This document shows positions 30,725 to 40,462 of a stretch of 64,000 nt of DNA, in pieces. The position numbers and the translations under genes were made by a program. The DNA is from Paenibacillus sp. HWE-109 (GTDB lineage Bacteria; Bacillota; Bacilli; Paenibacillales; NBRC-103111), in NCBI RefSeq assembly GCF_022163125.1, contig NZ_CP091881.1:4650001-4714000 (forward strand), read 5' to 3'. Position 1 is the first letter of the stretch. Every line of letters starts with the position of its first letter. The notes under the pieces are model-generated. The model was not told the DNA's origin. It saw only the letters and a program-made list of their open reading frames with translations, and did no database searches.

Positions 30725-33376
30725 CTAATTGCATCGACTGTATCCACAATTGATGCAATTCTTACACCCTTCGCTGTTCACCAGCGAAGCGGATCCGCAC
30801 GCCGTGCACAAGTCCTTCGACGCCACGCTGGACGCGTGGGCACTCGGACTCGAGCCCGTCTGCTCTGCCGCGGGTGCGGGTGCCGGCGCATCCAGTACCT
30901 CGCTCGTCGCGGTGACGTAGTCCCGCGCGTCGTCTTGCTCGTTCATCACTTCGTCGTGCTGCTCGAGCGCTTTGGCAACCGCGTCGGCGATCGACTCGAC
31001 GCGGTTGGTGCCAAAGCCAATGGCGCCGGAGCCGCCAATGCCTTTCAAGTGCTTGACGAGCAGCTTCACTTTGTCCCCGTGATCGCCATAACGCAGGAAC
31101 AAGGAGCAGACGCGGCCCAGCGCTTCGGACATGGCGAACACGTCGGATCCGGCTTTGCCCACGTTGAGGAAGATTTCACTCGGCGTTCCGTTCATGTCAT
31201 TGATCGTGATATACGCCATACCGAACGGGGTATTCACTTTGTACGTAGCACCGCGTAGAATCTGCGGACGACGCTTATATTGCTTATCGAAAACTTGCTC
31301 CGTCTTCGCATCGACATTCACGGCAAGTTGATCGGATAATTGAGCGAAGCTGCCAGCTTCCTTAATGCCCTCCGCAGCAACAGCCACTTCTTTCTTCTCG
31401 CCATGGTCCGGTGCCGCCGGTGCAGCTTCGTCTTCCTTCTTGTCCGAACTTGTGCTCAATACCTGCACATCCCGACTGCCATCGCGGTAGATGGTTACGC
31501 CCTTGCATCCAAGATCAAACGCTAGTTCATAGAGACGTTTGGTCTCTTCAACGGTGAAGTCGGCCGGACAATTCGCGGTCTTGGAGATTGAGCTATCCAC
31601 CCAAGTCTGGATGGCGGCCTGCGCCCGAATATGATCCTCCGCACTCAAGGACATCGCTGTCACGAAGTAATCCGGCAGTTCTTGATCCGGATGAGCATCT
31701 TTCCATTCCTGGGCAATCGGCACGTATTGCTTGTCGAAGCCCAAGCGGCTTTGGCGATAATATTCAAAGGCAAAATAAGGTTCAATGCCTGTCGATGTCC
31801 CCACCATCGTTCCCGTACTCCCCGTTGGAGCTTGGGTAATGACCGTCACATTGCGCATGCCTTGCTTCTGGATGGCTTCGCCAACCTCAGGGAATACCTT
31901 GGTCATATTTTTCATAAAGCCGCTTTCCAAATACTTATCCGCAATAAAGGCTTGGAAAGAACCTTTTTCTGCGGCAATTTCGGAAGAGGCCAGATAAGCT
32001 TCTCTAGCCATAAAACGGTATATTTTATCGAGGAATAGCAGCGATTCGGGACTGCCATAACGAATTTGCAATTTAATCATTAATTCTGCCAGCCCCATAG
32101 AACCGAGTCCTACACGACGTTCACTTTGCTGGTTCATCCGATTCTCCTCGAAATGGTAGGGGGTTTTATCGATCACATTATCAAGGAAACGTGTTGAATA
32201 ACGGACAACTTTGGCCAAATCGTCCCAATCCACGTCATGCTTCTGATTATCATAGAACTTGGATAAGTTAATGGCCGACAGATTGCAAACACCCCAAGCC
32301 GGAAGCCCTTGTTCCCCGCATGGATTCGTGCAAATAATAGGATTGAAGTACCAACTGTTCGACATTTGGTTGTAGTATTCCATGAACACTACACCCGGCT
32401 CCGCCGATTTCCAGGCAGACTCCATAATCGAGTGCCAGACCTCGCGCGCTTTGACTGTCCGATAAGGCTTGACAGTTTTGCCCAGCTTCTTCCACGCATC
32501 TAGATTGCCATCCCATTTGTCGTTATAATCAGGATCTGTTGTATCCGGGAAGACCAGTTCCCAATCCAGATCTTCCTTCACAGCTTTCATAAAACCATTG
32601 CTTACACAGACGGATAAATTGGCATTCGTTATCTGGCCCATTGTTGATTTCACGGTAATGAAATCCTCTAGATCCGGATGCCAATCATTAATCATAAGCA
32701 TCAAAGCGCCTCTGCGGCTGCCGCCTTGTTCAATTAACCCTGTTGTATAGCTGAAAAGTCCGCCCCAAGAAACCGCGCCGCTCGAAGATCCGTTAACTCC
32801 CTTCACCACAGAACGACGCGGCCTGAGCGAAGATAGATTGATGCCAACACCGCCGCCGCGCGACATGATTTCGGTCATTTCGGTCAGTGTGCTCATAATC
32901 CCGCCACGGCTGTCGTGCGGTGATGGAATGACATAACAATTGAACAGCGTCAGTTCGTCACTGGCATCAGCGCCAGCAGCAATCCGGCCACCTGGTACAA
33001 GCTTCCAATCCTGCAAAATGTATCTGAATTTTTCTGTCCATTCCTCACGTTTCTCAGGCGTGGCCTCAACGGATGCCATCGCGCCCGCTAAGCGATCCCA
33101 CAATTCATCCGGTGTTTTTTCGATGTTCAGCGTCAGCTTTTCAACAGACGATTCTACCGTTTCACCGCTTCGTGTTTTTACTTGGACACGATTCCCCTCA
33201 CGGCTAATAATTTCGCCAACTTCTTTGGCTGGAAATTTGGGATCATCCTTGGTTAACACAAGTACGGTATCCCCCACCTTAGCAGCGCTCGTATCGGCAT
33301 TTTTCAGGGCATAGCGATCCAAAAATATTTTCTCACTCAATCCACTTAGTTTACTGCTTGACGGTACGATACCCAT
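30725..33376 (-). CDS. nrdJ: adenosylcobalamin-dependent ribonucleoside-diphosphate/triphosphate reductase (class II)
   Basis: The enzyme makes deoxyribonucleotides with coenzyme B12. The 883-residue protein starts at ATG 33376 after GGGAGGAAATCGT. Visible are the first redox Cys (LTLFNCYVIPSPHD), the catalytic loop NPCGEQGLPAWGVCNLSAIN with the thiyl-radical Cys and the Asn/Glu pair, and the allosteric/active-site segment TQAPTGSTGTMVGTSTGIEP. A TSCPD-type C-terminal domain follows (VNTPFGMAYITINDMNGTPS). The C-terminal Cys cluster is CTACGSASLVNSEGCKNCIN-CGYSRC. Class II needs no separate activase. Paired NrdR boxes lie upstream, and cbiZ at 43 kb supplies a matching cobamide salvage step. 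Confidence 0.95.
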   Translation of the reverse strand: MGIVPSSSKLSGLSEKIFLDRYALKNADTSAAKVGDTVLVLTKDDPKFPAKEVGEIISREGNRVQVKTRSGETVESSVEKLTLNIEKTPDELWDRLAGAMASVEATPEKREEWTEKFRYILQDWKLVPGGRIAAGADASDELTLFNCYVIPSPHDSRGGIMSTLTEMTEIMSRGGGVGINLSSLRPRRSVVKGVNGSSSGAVSWGGLFSYTTGLIEQGGSRRGALMLMINDWHPDLEDFITVKSTMGQITNANLSVCVSNGFMKAVKEDLDWELVFPDTTDPDYNDKWDGNLDAWKKLGKTVKPYRTVKAREVWHSIMESAWKSAEPGVVFMEYYNQMSNSWYFNPIICTNPCGEQGLPAWGVCNLSAINLSKFYDNQKHDVDWDDLAKVVRYSTRFLDNVIDKTPYHFEENRMNQQSERRVGLGSMGLAELMIKLQIRYGSPESLLFLDKIYRFMAREAYLASSEIAAEKGSFQAFIADKYLESGFMKNMTKVFPEVGEAIQKQGMRNVTVITQAPTGSTGTMVGTSTGIEPYFAFEYYRQSRLGFDKQYVPIAQEWKDAHPDQELPDYFVTAMSLSAEDHIRAQAAIQTWVDSSISKTANCPADFTVEETKRLYELAFDLGCKGVTIYRDGSRDVQVLSTSSDKKEDEAAPAAPDHGEKKEVAVAAEGIKEAGSFAQLSDQLAVNVDAKTEQVFDKQYKRRPQILRGATYKVNTPFGMAYITINDMNGTPSEIFLNVGKAGSDVFAMSEALGRVCSLFLRYGDHGDKVKLLVKHLKGIGGSGAIGFGTNRVESIADAVAKALEQHDEVMNEQDDARDYVTATSEVLDAPAPAPAAEQTGSSPSAHASSVASKDLCTACGSASLVNSEGCKNCINCGYSRCN

Positions 33377-33450
33377 ACGATTTCCTCCCAATAAGCTACA
33401 GACTCAGCTGTGATCAACTAGCCAATACGCGATAAAATCTCTGCGAATTT

Positions 33451-33492
33451 CAATATATAGTGTCTTAAAACATTATACAACACAATATATTG
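33451..33492 (-). promoter_or_regulatory. two NrdR boxes upstream of nrdJ
   Basis: CAATATATAGTGT (33451-33463, reverse complement ACACTATATATTG) and ACACAATATATTG (33480-33492) match the NrdR box core ACAcwATATaTTG. The boxes are separated by 16 bp, about three helical turns centre to centre, as in known NrdR-regulated nrd promoters. NrdR should repress nrdJ when dATP is high. The rest of 33377-33706 shows no gene. Confidence 0.75.
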
Positions 33493-33706
33493 ATACTCTA
33501 ATGGATAATTAACCATATTCCCTCAATTTGACAAGCGTTTGCTTCGTTTTCTTATTCTGCCTTACAAATCCTCTTTATTTCACACCTTTTGACGCTGGCG
33601 TATTCCTCTGCTAACCTATACTTAGGATAACACATAAGCCTCAATCTTAGAACATTCGTTCGCAATTATATTTCAATTCACATGAATAATAAGGAGATGA
33701 CTTCCC

Positions 33707-34534
33707 TTGTATTTTTACAAAAATCAATTTCTAAGCAAGAACGACATACAGATATCGCCTGATGATCGCGGCTACTATTTCGGTGATGGCATTTACGAGG
33801 TATTCCGCGTGTATAATGGTCAGATTTATGAGCTGCAGGCACATCTGCAAAGACTTGGGAGAACAGCTTCCGAAGTTCGTATCGCCCTGCCATATACAGC
33901 CTCCGAAATTGGCGATATGCTGACTGAGCTTGTCCACAAAAACAAACTGGTTGAAGGCACCGTCTATTTGCAAATTACACGCGGTGAAGCTCCTCGCGCT
34001 CATCCTTTCCCTGAGCAGGCGGAACCGATTGTACTTGCCTACTGTTCTGTGGTGCCAAGACCGGTTGCTTCCATACATAAAGGTATCCACGCGATAACGC
34101 TGGCTGATATCCGCTGGCTTCGCTGTGATCTCAAGACATTAAATTTGCTGCCCAATGTAATGGCCAAACAAGCTGCTCTTGATCATGGCGTGCAAGAAGT
34201 CGTCCTGCATCGAGACGGCATCGTTACCGAATGCAGCGCATCGAATATTATGATAATCAAGGATCAGGTTCTGTACACGCATCCGGCGAATCATTTGATT
34301 TTGCATGGTATCACACGTGCAGTCGTGCTAAAATTGGCTCTTTCCCTCGAAATAACGGTGCAAGAAGAAGCCTTTACAACGGAGCAGCTGTATCAAGCAG
34401 ATGAAGCCTTTATCACGGGTACGACAGTCGAAATTACACCGCTTCTTCAAATAGACGGCAAACCGATCGGCAGTGGCGCACCTGGCCCCCTTACGCAGAA
34501 GCTGCAAAACGAATTTGTACACACTTTCAGCTAA
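33707..34534 (+). CDS. dat: D-amino-acid transaminase
   Basis: This fold-type IV PLP aminotransferase interconverts D-alanine/2-oxoglutarate and D-glutamate/pyruvate, supplying D-glutamate for the cell wall. In 275 residues the start FYKNQFLSKNDIQISPDDRG and FGDGIYEVFRVYNGQ, the PLP-Lys143 (RCDLKTLNLLPNVMAKQAA) and EVVLHRDGIVTECSASNIMI are all classical. The start is TTG at 33707, preceded by AAGGAGATGACTTCCC. It is transcribed divergently from nrdJ. Confidence 0.9.
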   Translation: MYFYKNQFLSKNDIQISPDDRGYYFGDGIYEVFRVYNGQIYELQAHLQRLGRTASEVRIALPYTASEIGDMLTELVHKNKLVEGTVYLQITRGEAPRAHPFPEQAEPIVLAYCSVVPRPVASIHKGIHAITLADIRWLRCDLKTLNLLPNVMAKQAALDHGVQEVVLHRDGIVTECSASNIMIIKDQVLYTHPANHLILHGITRAVVLKLALSLEITVQEEAFTTEQLYQADEAFITGTTVEITPLLQIDGKPIGSGAPGPLTQKLQNEFVHTFS

Positions 34535-34633
34535 AATTGCTCTTCGAGTTCCTACCTGACAAGCGCTCGATAGCGCCGATTCACGGCTTTGCTGCCCAGA
34601 GAAATGTGCCTCTTGTTAGCGATTAATCCTATA

Positions 34634-34684
34634 AGGGAACTGACGGACGCTATTTTTTACTAGAATAGCGCACTATAGTTCCCT
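34634..34684. repeat. nested palindromic intergenic element
   Basis: Outer arms AGGGAACT (34634-34641) and AGTTCCCT (34677-34684) enclose inner arms CGCTATT (34648-34654) and AATAGCG (34664-34670). It resembles dispersed REP-like palindromes. It lies between convergent dat and lipM. Confidence 0.55.
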
Positions 34685-34736
34685 CCGCGCGAGGCAGTCC
34701 GAGTCCTCCTCGTTTACTGTTACATGTCAAAAAAAG

Positions 34737-34780
34737 AAGAACCTTGAACATCCACAACTCTCGTGGCTTTCAAGGTTCTT
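34737..34780 (-). terminator. terminator of lipM
   Basis: AAGAACCTTGAA (34737-34748) pairs with TTCAAGGTTCTT (34769-34780). On the minus strand it is followed by CTTTTTTTGAC. Confidence 0.85.
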
Positions 34781-34787
34781 GCTATTT

Positions 34788-35633
34788 CTAACGGCGTAAA
34801 TTCCAATCATCAGTACCATACTTCTCGCGCACAAGCTGATCACTCAGCTCCATTTCATAAGCCGTCAAGCCAGCCTCCACAAGTTCTACACCAAGTCCGG
34901 CCGCAATCTCACGACGAAAGGCTTCCTCGACTTGCCCGAGTGTCACTGGTTCTTTCCCCTGCACACGAAGCAGATCATTAATTGCCACAGCTTTCTTCAG
35001 AAAGCTTTGTTTCATCCGCTCTCCGACCTTCTCATTGGAAAAACGGAGCATCCGGAATAGTTGATCCGTATCCATATCAAGCAATATTGAACCGTGCTGC
35101 AGCACGACGTTTTTTTGCCGAACCTGTGCGCTCCCCGCCACTTTGCGGCCTTCTACCACAAGCTCATACCAGGAAGGGGAATCGAAGCACGCCGCCGATC
35201 CCGCCGAAGCGTATTTCTCTTTCTCTTCATCGCTCGCAAGCTGTACCATCTCAGCGGCCAATCCCAGCGCTCGAAAACCTTGCAGCAACCCTTCGCTCAG
35301 CACCCGGTAGGCTTCCGTCACATTGCGCGGTATCCCCGGATAGTCCTCTGCCACAATAATGCTGTACGTCAATTCCTTATCGTGGAGAACGGCTCTCCCG
35401 CCGGTTGGACGACGAACGAAGCCAATTCCCTCCTTGGCTACAGCTTCTTGATCAACCTCTGCGGCCTTTTGAAAATAACCAATGGATAGTGTGGCCGGAT
35501 TCCATCCGTAGAACCTCACCGTAGGCGGTACTTTTCCCTCACTGTGCGCAGTAAGTATTGCTTCATCTAATGCCATATTTTCAGCAGGAGATCGGTCTCC
35601 TGTATGTATGAATCGCCATGCGGTCATCTGCAT
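34788..35633 (-). CDS. lipM: octanoyl-[GcvH]:protein octanoyltransferase LipM
   Basis: LipM moves octanoate from acyl carrier protein to GcvH in lipoate synthesis. The 281-residue protein follows Bacillus LipM closely: AWRFIHTGDRSPAENMALDE, RFYGWNPATLSIGYFQ, FVRRPTGGRAVLHDKELTYS and the catalytic Cys149 in SAACFDSPSWYELVVEGRKV-AGSAQ. The Cys and GRKVAGSAQ lysine separate it from lipoate ligases. AAGGGTGACCG precedes the ATG. It is divergent from the yqhH-like helicase gene. Confidence 0.9.
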   Translation of the reverse strand: MQMTAWRFIHTGDRSPAENMALDEAILTAHSEGKVPPTVRFYGWNPATLSIGYFQKAAEVDQEAVAKEGIGFVRRPTGGRAVLHDKELTYSIIVAEDYPGIPRNVTEAYRVLSEGLLQGFRALGLAAEMVQLASDEEKEKYASAGSAACFDSPSWYELVVEGRKVAGSAQVRQKNVVLQHGSILLDMDTDQLFRMLRFSNEKVGERMKQSFLKKAVAINDLLRVQGKEPVTLGQVEEAFRREIAAGLGVELVEAGLTAYEMELSDQLVREKYGTDDWNLRR

Positions 35634-35804
35634 CGGTCACCCTTTCTTACGTTACAATCCAAAGACAAGCTATATCATATCATAAAAGAATGTGTATTTA
35701 CGAAGTCTGTACAGGAAAGTAGTAAAACTCTTACATGGAAAAGTTATGAAAGCGCCTCTTATGGACATACTAACACGTATTCTATGTTCAGGGAGGGCAC
35801 ATCC

Positions 35805-37598
35805 ATGCGACAACATGAACAGCAAGAGAACATTCGCCCTATTCATCATCAGCTTGACATGCACTTCGAGCGGGACTCGTTTACTGAACTGGATCATCGT
35901 GTACGCGGAGGCGGTCCATGGGACGATTGGACGTTATATCAGCTAGCCTACGAATCTGAAGAATCGGGGCTTATTTCTACATTTGACGAAATGCAGTGTC
36001 TGGTCCACCTCGGACAGCTCGAACCCATGGCTCATCAGATTGATACTGCCAAACGGGTGCTCAATGAGATGCGGGGCCGCGCTATTTTAGCAGATGAAGT
36101 AGGTCTAGGTAAAACCATTGAAGCTGGTCTGATTCTCAAAGAATACATGATTCGCGGTTTGGTCCGCAAAACCTTGATTCTGGTGCCCGCTTCCCTTGTT
36201 CTGCAATGGGTCCGGGAACTAAATTCCAAGTTCGGCATTCCGGCTGTCGCTCATAAGAAAGCCTACATGTGGCAGCAAAGCGATATTATTGTTGCCTCCA
36301 TGGACACGGCCAAGCGCGATCCGCATCGTGAAATCGTCATGGGTCTGGAATACGACATGCTCATCGTGGATGAAGCGCACAAACTTAAAAACAAGAAAAC
36401 GACCAATTACACCTTCGTTAACGAGCTGCGCAAAAAATACTGTCTGCTGCTCACCGCCACACCGGTTCAGAACGATTTGAAAGAATTATATAATCTCATC
36501 ACGCTGCTCAAACCTGGTCAATTAGGTATTCAAAGCAGCTTTAAATCCAATTATGTCGTGGGCAAACGAACACCCAAAAATGAGGTGCAGCTGCAGCAAG
36601 AGCTGTCCAAAGTGATGATCCGCAATCGCCGGGGCGACGGCGGCGTTCATTATACGAAGCGTGTGGTGAAGAACATCCCGCTGACACTTTCGGGTGACGA
36701 GCAAGCTCTTTATGATGGTGTAACCAATTTTGTGCGCAAACGCTATGAAGAGAGTGCTGGTGACCTCAGCAGTATGCTCTCGCTGATCACGCTTCAACGT
36801 GAAGTATGCAGTTCCAGAGATGCTGTCTTTATTACGCTCGTTAACTTGTTCAAAAAAACGGCCGAGGATTCCCCGGTACGCGCCAAAATCTGGGAGCTAG
36901 TCGAGCTTATTCGCAGCATTAAAGCTAACACCAAAGCGGAAACGACGATGAAGCTGGTCCAGGACATCAACGATAAGGTGATCATTTTTACGGAGTACCG
37001 TGCTTCGCAGGAATATTTGCTGAATTATCTAAAAGAGCATAAGATCACGGCAGTTCCTTATCGCGGCGGTATGAATCGCGGCAAAAAAGACTGGATGATG
37101 GATTTATTCCGCAATCGCGTTCAAGTTCTAGTTGCAACGGAGGCTGGCGGAGAAGGGATCAATCTGCAGTTTTGCCACAACATGATTAACTTCGATCTGC
37201 CTTGGAACCCGATGCGCGTGGAGCAGCGGATTGGCCGGGTCCATCGTTTGGGCCAGCAGCACGACGTTAACATTTATAACTTATCCACAAACAATACGAT
37301 TGAAGAACATATTCTTTCCTTGCTGCATGAGAAAATCAATATGTTTGAGATGGTCATCGGACAGCTGGATACCATTCTGGAGAAGATTGAGAAGAAAGGC
37401 TCCCTTGAGTCCTCGCTCTTCCGCATGGTGATGGAATCCGGTTCCAAAGAAGATATTCGCCAAAAAATCGATCAGCTAGCCCATACGATCATCGAGGTGA
37501 AATCCGAAGTGGAGCAGAATGATCCCTTGCAGGGAATTGCCTACTCCAGCATCCTTGATGCTGCAAGCGGTTCGGAGATTGGTGAGGTACGGCCATGA
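35805..37598 (+). CDS. yqhH: SNF2-family DEAD/DEAH helicase (YqhH/RapA-like)
   Basis: The 597-residue protein starts at ATG 35805 after GGGAGGGCACATCC. SNF2 motifs appear in order: I (ILADEVGLGKTIEAGLI, residues ~95-110), Ia (LILVPASLVLQWVRE), II (MLIVDEAHKLKN), III (CLLLTATPVQN), IV (DKVIIFTEYRASQEYL), V (VLVATEAGGEGINLQFC) and VI (PMRVEQRIGRVHRLGQ). Similar proteins remodel RNA polymerase or other DNA-bound complexes; this one is uncharacterised. Its stop overlaps the yqhG-like start (ATGA), as the two genes are also paired in Bacillus. Confidence 0.9.
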   Translation: MRQHEQQENIRPIHHQLDMHFERDSFTELDHRVRGGGPWDDWTLYQLAYESEESGLISTFDEMQCLVHLGQLEPMAHQIDTAKRVLNEMRGRAILADEVGLGKTIEAGLILKEYMIRGLVRKTLILVPASLVLQWVRELNSKFGIPAVAHKKAYMWQQSDIIVASMDTAKRDPHREIVMGLEYDMLIVDEAHKLKNKKTTNYTFVNELRKKYCLLLTATPVQNDLKELYNLITLLKPGQLGIQSSFKSNYVVGKRTPKNEVQLQQELSKVMIRNRRGDGGVHYTKRVVKNIPLTLSGDEQALYDGVTNFVRKRYEESAGDLSSMLSLITLQREVCSSRDAVFITLVNLFKKTAEDSPVRAKIWELVELIRSIKANTKAETTMKLVQDINDKVIIFTEYRASQEYLLNYLKEHKITAVPYRGGMNRGKKDWMMDLFRNRVQVLVATEAGGEGINLQFCHNMINFDLPWNPMRVEQRIGRVHRLGQQHDVNIYNLSTNNTIEEHILSLLHEKINMFEMVIGQLDTILEKIEKKGSLESSLFRMVMESGSKEDIRQKIDQLAHTIIEVKSEVEQNDPLQGIAYSSILDAASGSEIGEVRP

Positions 37599-38602
37599 AC
37601 AAACGGAACATTCATACGTTCGTCATGCGTTTTTTGGAAGCCTATAATTGCACCATTATCGAGAAGTCACCGACCTATGTGACCGCTAAGTTGTCCCCGG
37701 AAGCTGACCGGGAAATGACGGGACGTGCTTACTACTGGAGCTTCGTGGAACGGACTGGCGCTCCTGCAGAGACGATGACGTACAAATTCGTTTTCGATCC
37801 CGAGCAGATGAAGCTGGAAGCCAAACCGAAAGCTGCGGTTGCTGTCAAATCCCCTCCTGCCGAAGGGATCTCTGTTCAGCATGGCGGTCAGCCTGTCGGT
37901 CAGCCCGCTTCACAAGCGCCGGGTGGCAACTCGGACAGTATACTCGGCCGTTATTTCGGTTTCGTTCCGACGACCATTACAGCGCGCGTCCCGCAAGACG
38001 AGGTGACGTTCGGCAGCAGGCGCCTGGAGCAGATGTTCACCATCGTGCGGGAACGCGGCAAGTATGTTCATTTGTTCGAGGAGCCCTTCCCGGTTGGAGC
38101 TACCTACCATGCAGCTCTGGTTTACGATACCTGGCTTTGCATCAATTACAAGGTAGAGCTTGCCTGCGATCGCAAGCGAAGTGAGATTCATTCGCTCGCT
38201 ATTCAATTGAATAGTGGAGAAATCCGCGAACATTTTCATAAACAATTGCTGACGAAGAGTCTCTCGCCCAAACTGCCGGCCAACATCCATATTTTACCGG
38301 ATACGATCTCTTTGTCGAAAGCTGTGAACGCTTTGGAAATGACGTTGGAGCGCCGAATCAGCACCTACGACCATAGCTGGGCAGATGAAGCCAACGAGCA
38401 GCATCGCAGTGAAATTGACCGTGTAGAGGCTTATTATAATGGCCTTCTATTAAGTGCTGAGCCGGATAAACGCGATGAAATTGAAGCGCGATGCCGCAAT
38501 CGGCTGCAAGAAATCGACTGGCAGCATAAGCCGCGCGTTGTCGTATCTGTCATCAATTGCGGCTTGTTTCATTTGAACGCCGGACGAACACCCAGGAACT
38601 GA
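37595..38602 (+). CDS. yqhG: YqhG family protein
   Basis: A 335-residue protein of unknown function, translationally coupled to the SNF2 helicase by a 4-bp overlap. The opening IHTFVMRFLEAYNCTIIEKS and TAKLSPEADREMTGRAYYWS are typical of YqhG. Residues ~85-115 are a low-complexity Pro/Gln/Gly insert (QPVGQPASQAPGGNS). The C-terminal half has a long helical, charged region (HRSEIDRVEAYYNGLLLSAE). The constant pairing suggests it acts with the helicase. Confidence 0.8.
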   Translation: MNKRNIHTFVMRFLEAYNCTIIEKSPTYVTAKLSPEADREMTGRAYYWSFVERTGAPAETMTYKFVFDPEQMKLEAKPKAAVAVKSPPAEGISVQHGGQPVGQPASQAPGGNSDSILGRYFGFVPTTITARVPQDEVTFGSRRLEQMFTIVRERGKYVHLFEEPFPVGATYHAALVYDTWLCINYKVELACDRKRSEIHSLAIQLNSGEIREHFHKQLLTKSLSPKLPANIHILPDTISLSKAVNALEMTLERRISTYDHSWADEANEQHRSEIDRVEAYYNGLLLSAEPDKRDEIEARCRNRLQEIDWQHKPRVVVSVINCGLFHLNAGRTPRN

Positions 38603-38719
38603 CGCCAGTCGCTAAAACATCGCATAATAACGGCTACAGGTTCTAACAATCTTTTTATAGCATAAGAATTACAATAGATTCATACAAATGAGAGTTTGCG
38701 ATAGGCAGGTGAAACGAAA

Positions 38720-39676
38720 ATGACACGTTGGCTAGCATGGACGACCGCGTGCTTCATTAGTGTAAGCAGTCTGTTTTGTATCCCGCTCCAAAGTTCAGCA
38801 GGCGAAGGTCCGAATCCCGTGGCCCAAGTCGAAAGGACAAGCCTTGCACAAGCGGCGCAAGATGATCATGTCGCGAAGCCGGTCGCTGATTTGCGAAGCG
38901 AGGCTACACTTCAAGCTTCCATCAACAATTGGCGTGCTATTCTCGCCCGTGAAGCTGGCTTTGAATCGTGGCAATCGGCTTCATGGAACAGTTTCCCACT
39001 CGGTCCAGGGACACACGGTTGGGGCGTCATCCTCACGGATCATGGCCAGGAAGTCGGGTATATGATCGTTTATGCTGCGGAGAACGGATCTTTCCGACTC
39101 AATGAATATGGAACAGGTGCTCATCCCTTATTCAGCTTAACTACGCTGTACCGCTCTTTGGTGCAGCAGGAACTCATACCTTCAACCATGTCCTATTCTG
39201 ATTTTGTACGCAATGAACAAATAACTAAAAACCGTTTATATATGGATGCTTTAACAGCAGTATGGAAAGTAGCGATAGAAGGGCAAACCTATTACCTTGA
39301 TGCCAAGTCCGGGGAACTGCTGCCGCTCAAGGAAGACCCAAAACCTAAGCTAGCGGAGGCATCTCTGCAAGGAACGGATTTACAGGGAGCCGCCATCACG
39401 GTTGCAACACCATCCTTCGATCCTTATGAGCGGCTTCCCTGGATATTAGGCCAACCACTCCCTATTTCCAAGGTGCAGGAGTTTCAATCGGCCCTCAAAC
39501 AGCACAATAACCTGACGTATGTGACAGAGTTATATGGCGGTCTTGTCACACTGCCGCTTGCAATTCTTGGCTATCAACAATGGGGTGAAAATAACAACTA
39601 CCTCATACTGGACCACATGGGAGCACGTTACGTGCAGCTTGAAGAAGCACTGGCACAAGGCCGCATTTATAAGTAG
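38720..39676 (+). CDS. secreted hypothetical protein
   Basis: The 318-residue protein has a signal peptide (MTRWLAWTTACFISVSSLFC, cleavage near SSA-GE). A ~110-residue region is rich in Trp/Gly (HGWGVILTDHGQEVGYMIVY). A PepSY-like strand pattern follows in VWKVAIEGQTYYLDAKSGEL. The C-terminus (GYQQWGENNNYLILDHMGAR) is also exported. GGCAGGTGAAACGAAA precedes the ATG. I do not know the family by name; it appears to be a Paenibacillus-type exported protein. Confidence 0.6.
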   Translation: MTRWLAWTTACFISVSSLFCIPLQSSAGEGPNPVAQVERTSLAQAAQDDHVAKPVADLRSEATLQASINNWRAILAREAGFESWQSASWNSFPLGPGTHGWGVILTDHGQEVGYMIVYAAENGSFRLNEYGTGAHPLFSLTTLYRSLVQQELIPSTMSYSDFVRNEQITKNRLYMDALTAVWKVAIEGQTYYLDAKSGELLPLKEDPKPKLAEASLQGTDLQGAAITVATPSFDPYERLPWILGQPLPISKVQEFQSALKQHNNLTYVTELYGGLVTLPLAILGYQQWGENNNYLILDHMGARYVQLEEALAQGRIYK

Positions 39677-39689
39677 TCTCCTCAGCATA

Positions 39690-39732
39690 AAAAACCTTCA
39701 ACGCCACTTTTCATGTGGTTTTGAAGGTTTTT
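39690..39732. terminator. bidirectional terminator
   Basis: AAAAACCTTCAA (39690-39701) pairs with TTGAAGGTTTTT (39721-39732), between the secreted-protein gene and convergent yqzE. Confidence 0.85.
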
Positions 39733-39750
39733 ATATGGGGTTGGATCAAC

Positions 39751-39942
39751 TTACTTTTTGGGCTTTACTTGCTCCAACATCATCCGCGCAGCCAGCGGCA
39801 GCATACCGAACCACCGGGTCTGCCAATCTTCACGTTGTTCCTTATTTATCGCTTTGGCCTGTTGGCGTACATCCTTAGGCGTATCGATATAGGTAACAAC
39901 TTGCTGTGTTATGTACTTAACCAACTCGTCACTTTTGGCCAT
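39751..39942 (-). CDS. yqzE: YqzE family protein
   Basis: The 63-residue protein has the YqzE pattern VKYITQQVVTYIDTPKDVRQ, a basic middle and WFGMLPLAARMML. In Bacillus yqzE lies next to the comG competence operon and its product is uncharacterised; here no comG genes are near. GGCAGGTGGTCGT stands before the ATG. Confidence 0.85.
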   Translation of the reverse strand: MAKSDELVKYITQQVVTYIDTPKDVRQQAKAINKEQREDWQTRWFGMLPLAARMMLEQVKPKK

Positions 39943-40019
39943 ACGACCACCTGCCTTTTCTCCCTATTTTAACCAGAGAGTTCTGTATTTAAACGGATAG
40001 ACAGGTGGTAGCTAGACAT

Positions 40020-40301
40020 TCAACCGATTTTCCCGCCGCTTTCTGCGATGATTTTATCAGCAAACGTTTTTATCGTTCCACAACCAAGCAACATCGGTTT
40101 ATTATCACACTGCAATAACAAAGTTTGACCTTGCGTATCCCAAGAATATTGGAACCCGACATTCATACCTACAACTGTAATCATAAATTTACCCGAAGCT
40201 GAATTCGGAATCATAAATCCTTGTTTTCTGCCAACCTGTTGTAACGCTTTAAATACAGAAGACGAAATCCCTCTATACGTCCAAGTGCTGCAAGCCGCCA
40301 T
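40020..40301 (-). CDS. conserved hypothetical protein
   Basis: A 93-residue protein (MAACSTWTYRGISSSVFKAL, then VGRKQGFMIPNSASGKFMIT) with a strong start site, GGAGATGACCT before ATG 40301. It has alternating hydrophobic strands and three Cys residues (Cys4 and two near the C-terminus), no signal peptide and no known motif. It could be a small alpha/beta domain. Function is unknown. Confidence 0.6.
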   Translation of the reverse strand: MAACSTWTYRGISSSVFKALQQVGRKQGFMIPNSASGKFMITVVGMNVGFQYSWDTQGQTLLLQCDNKPMLLGCGTIKTFADKIIAESGGKIG

Positions 40302-40462
40302 AGGTCATCTCCTCTCTCCTCTAGGATCATTAAATTGTATGAAGCAAGCAAGCAAATCGTGCTTGTATTCCCAAAAATCGATTCACTCCCGTCATTGCCG
40401 CAGCTTCTAATCTCTTGATCACCGCATATACTAGAGTAAATAGAGAGAAAGAGGTGCATCGC

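Noticed and set aside
35604..35804. Longer N-terminus for the SNF2 helicase
   Set aside because: This part overlaps the divergent lipM start and has no domain content. ATG 35805 has GGGAGGG directly upstream.
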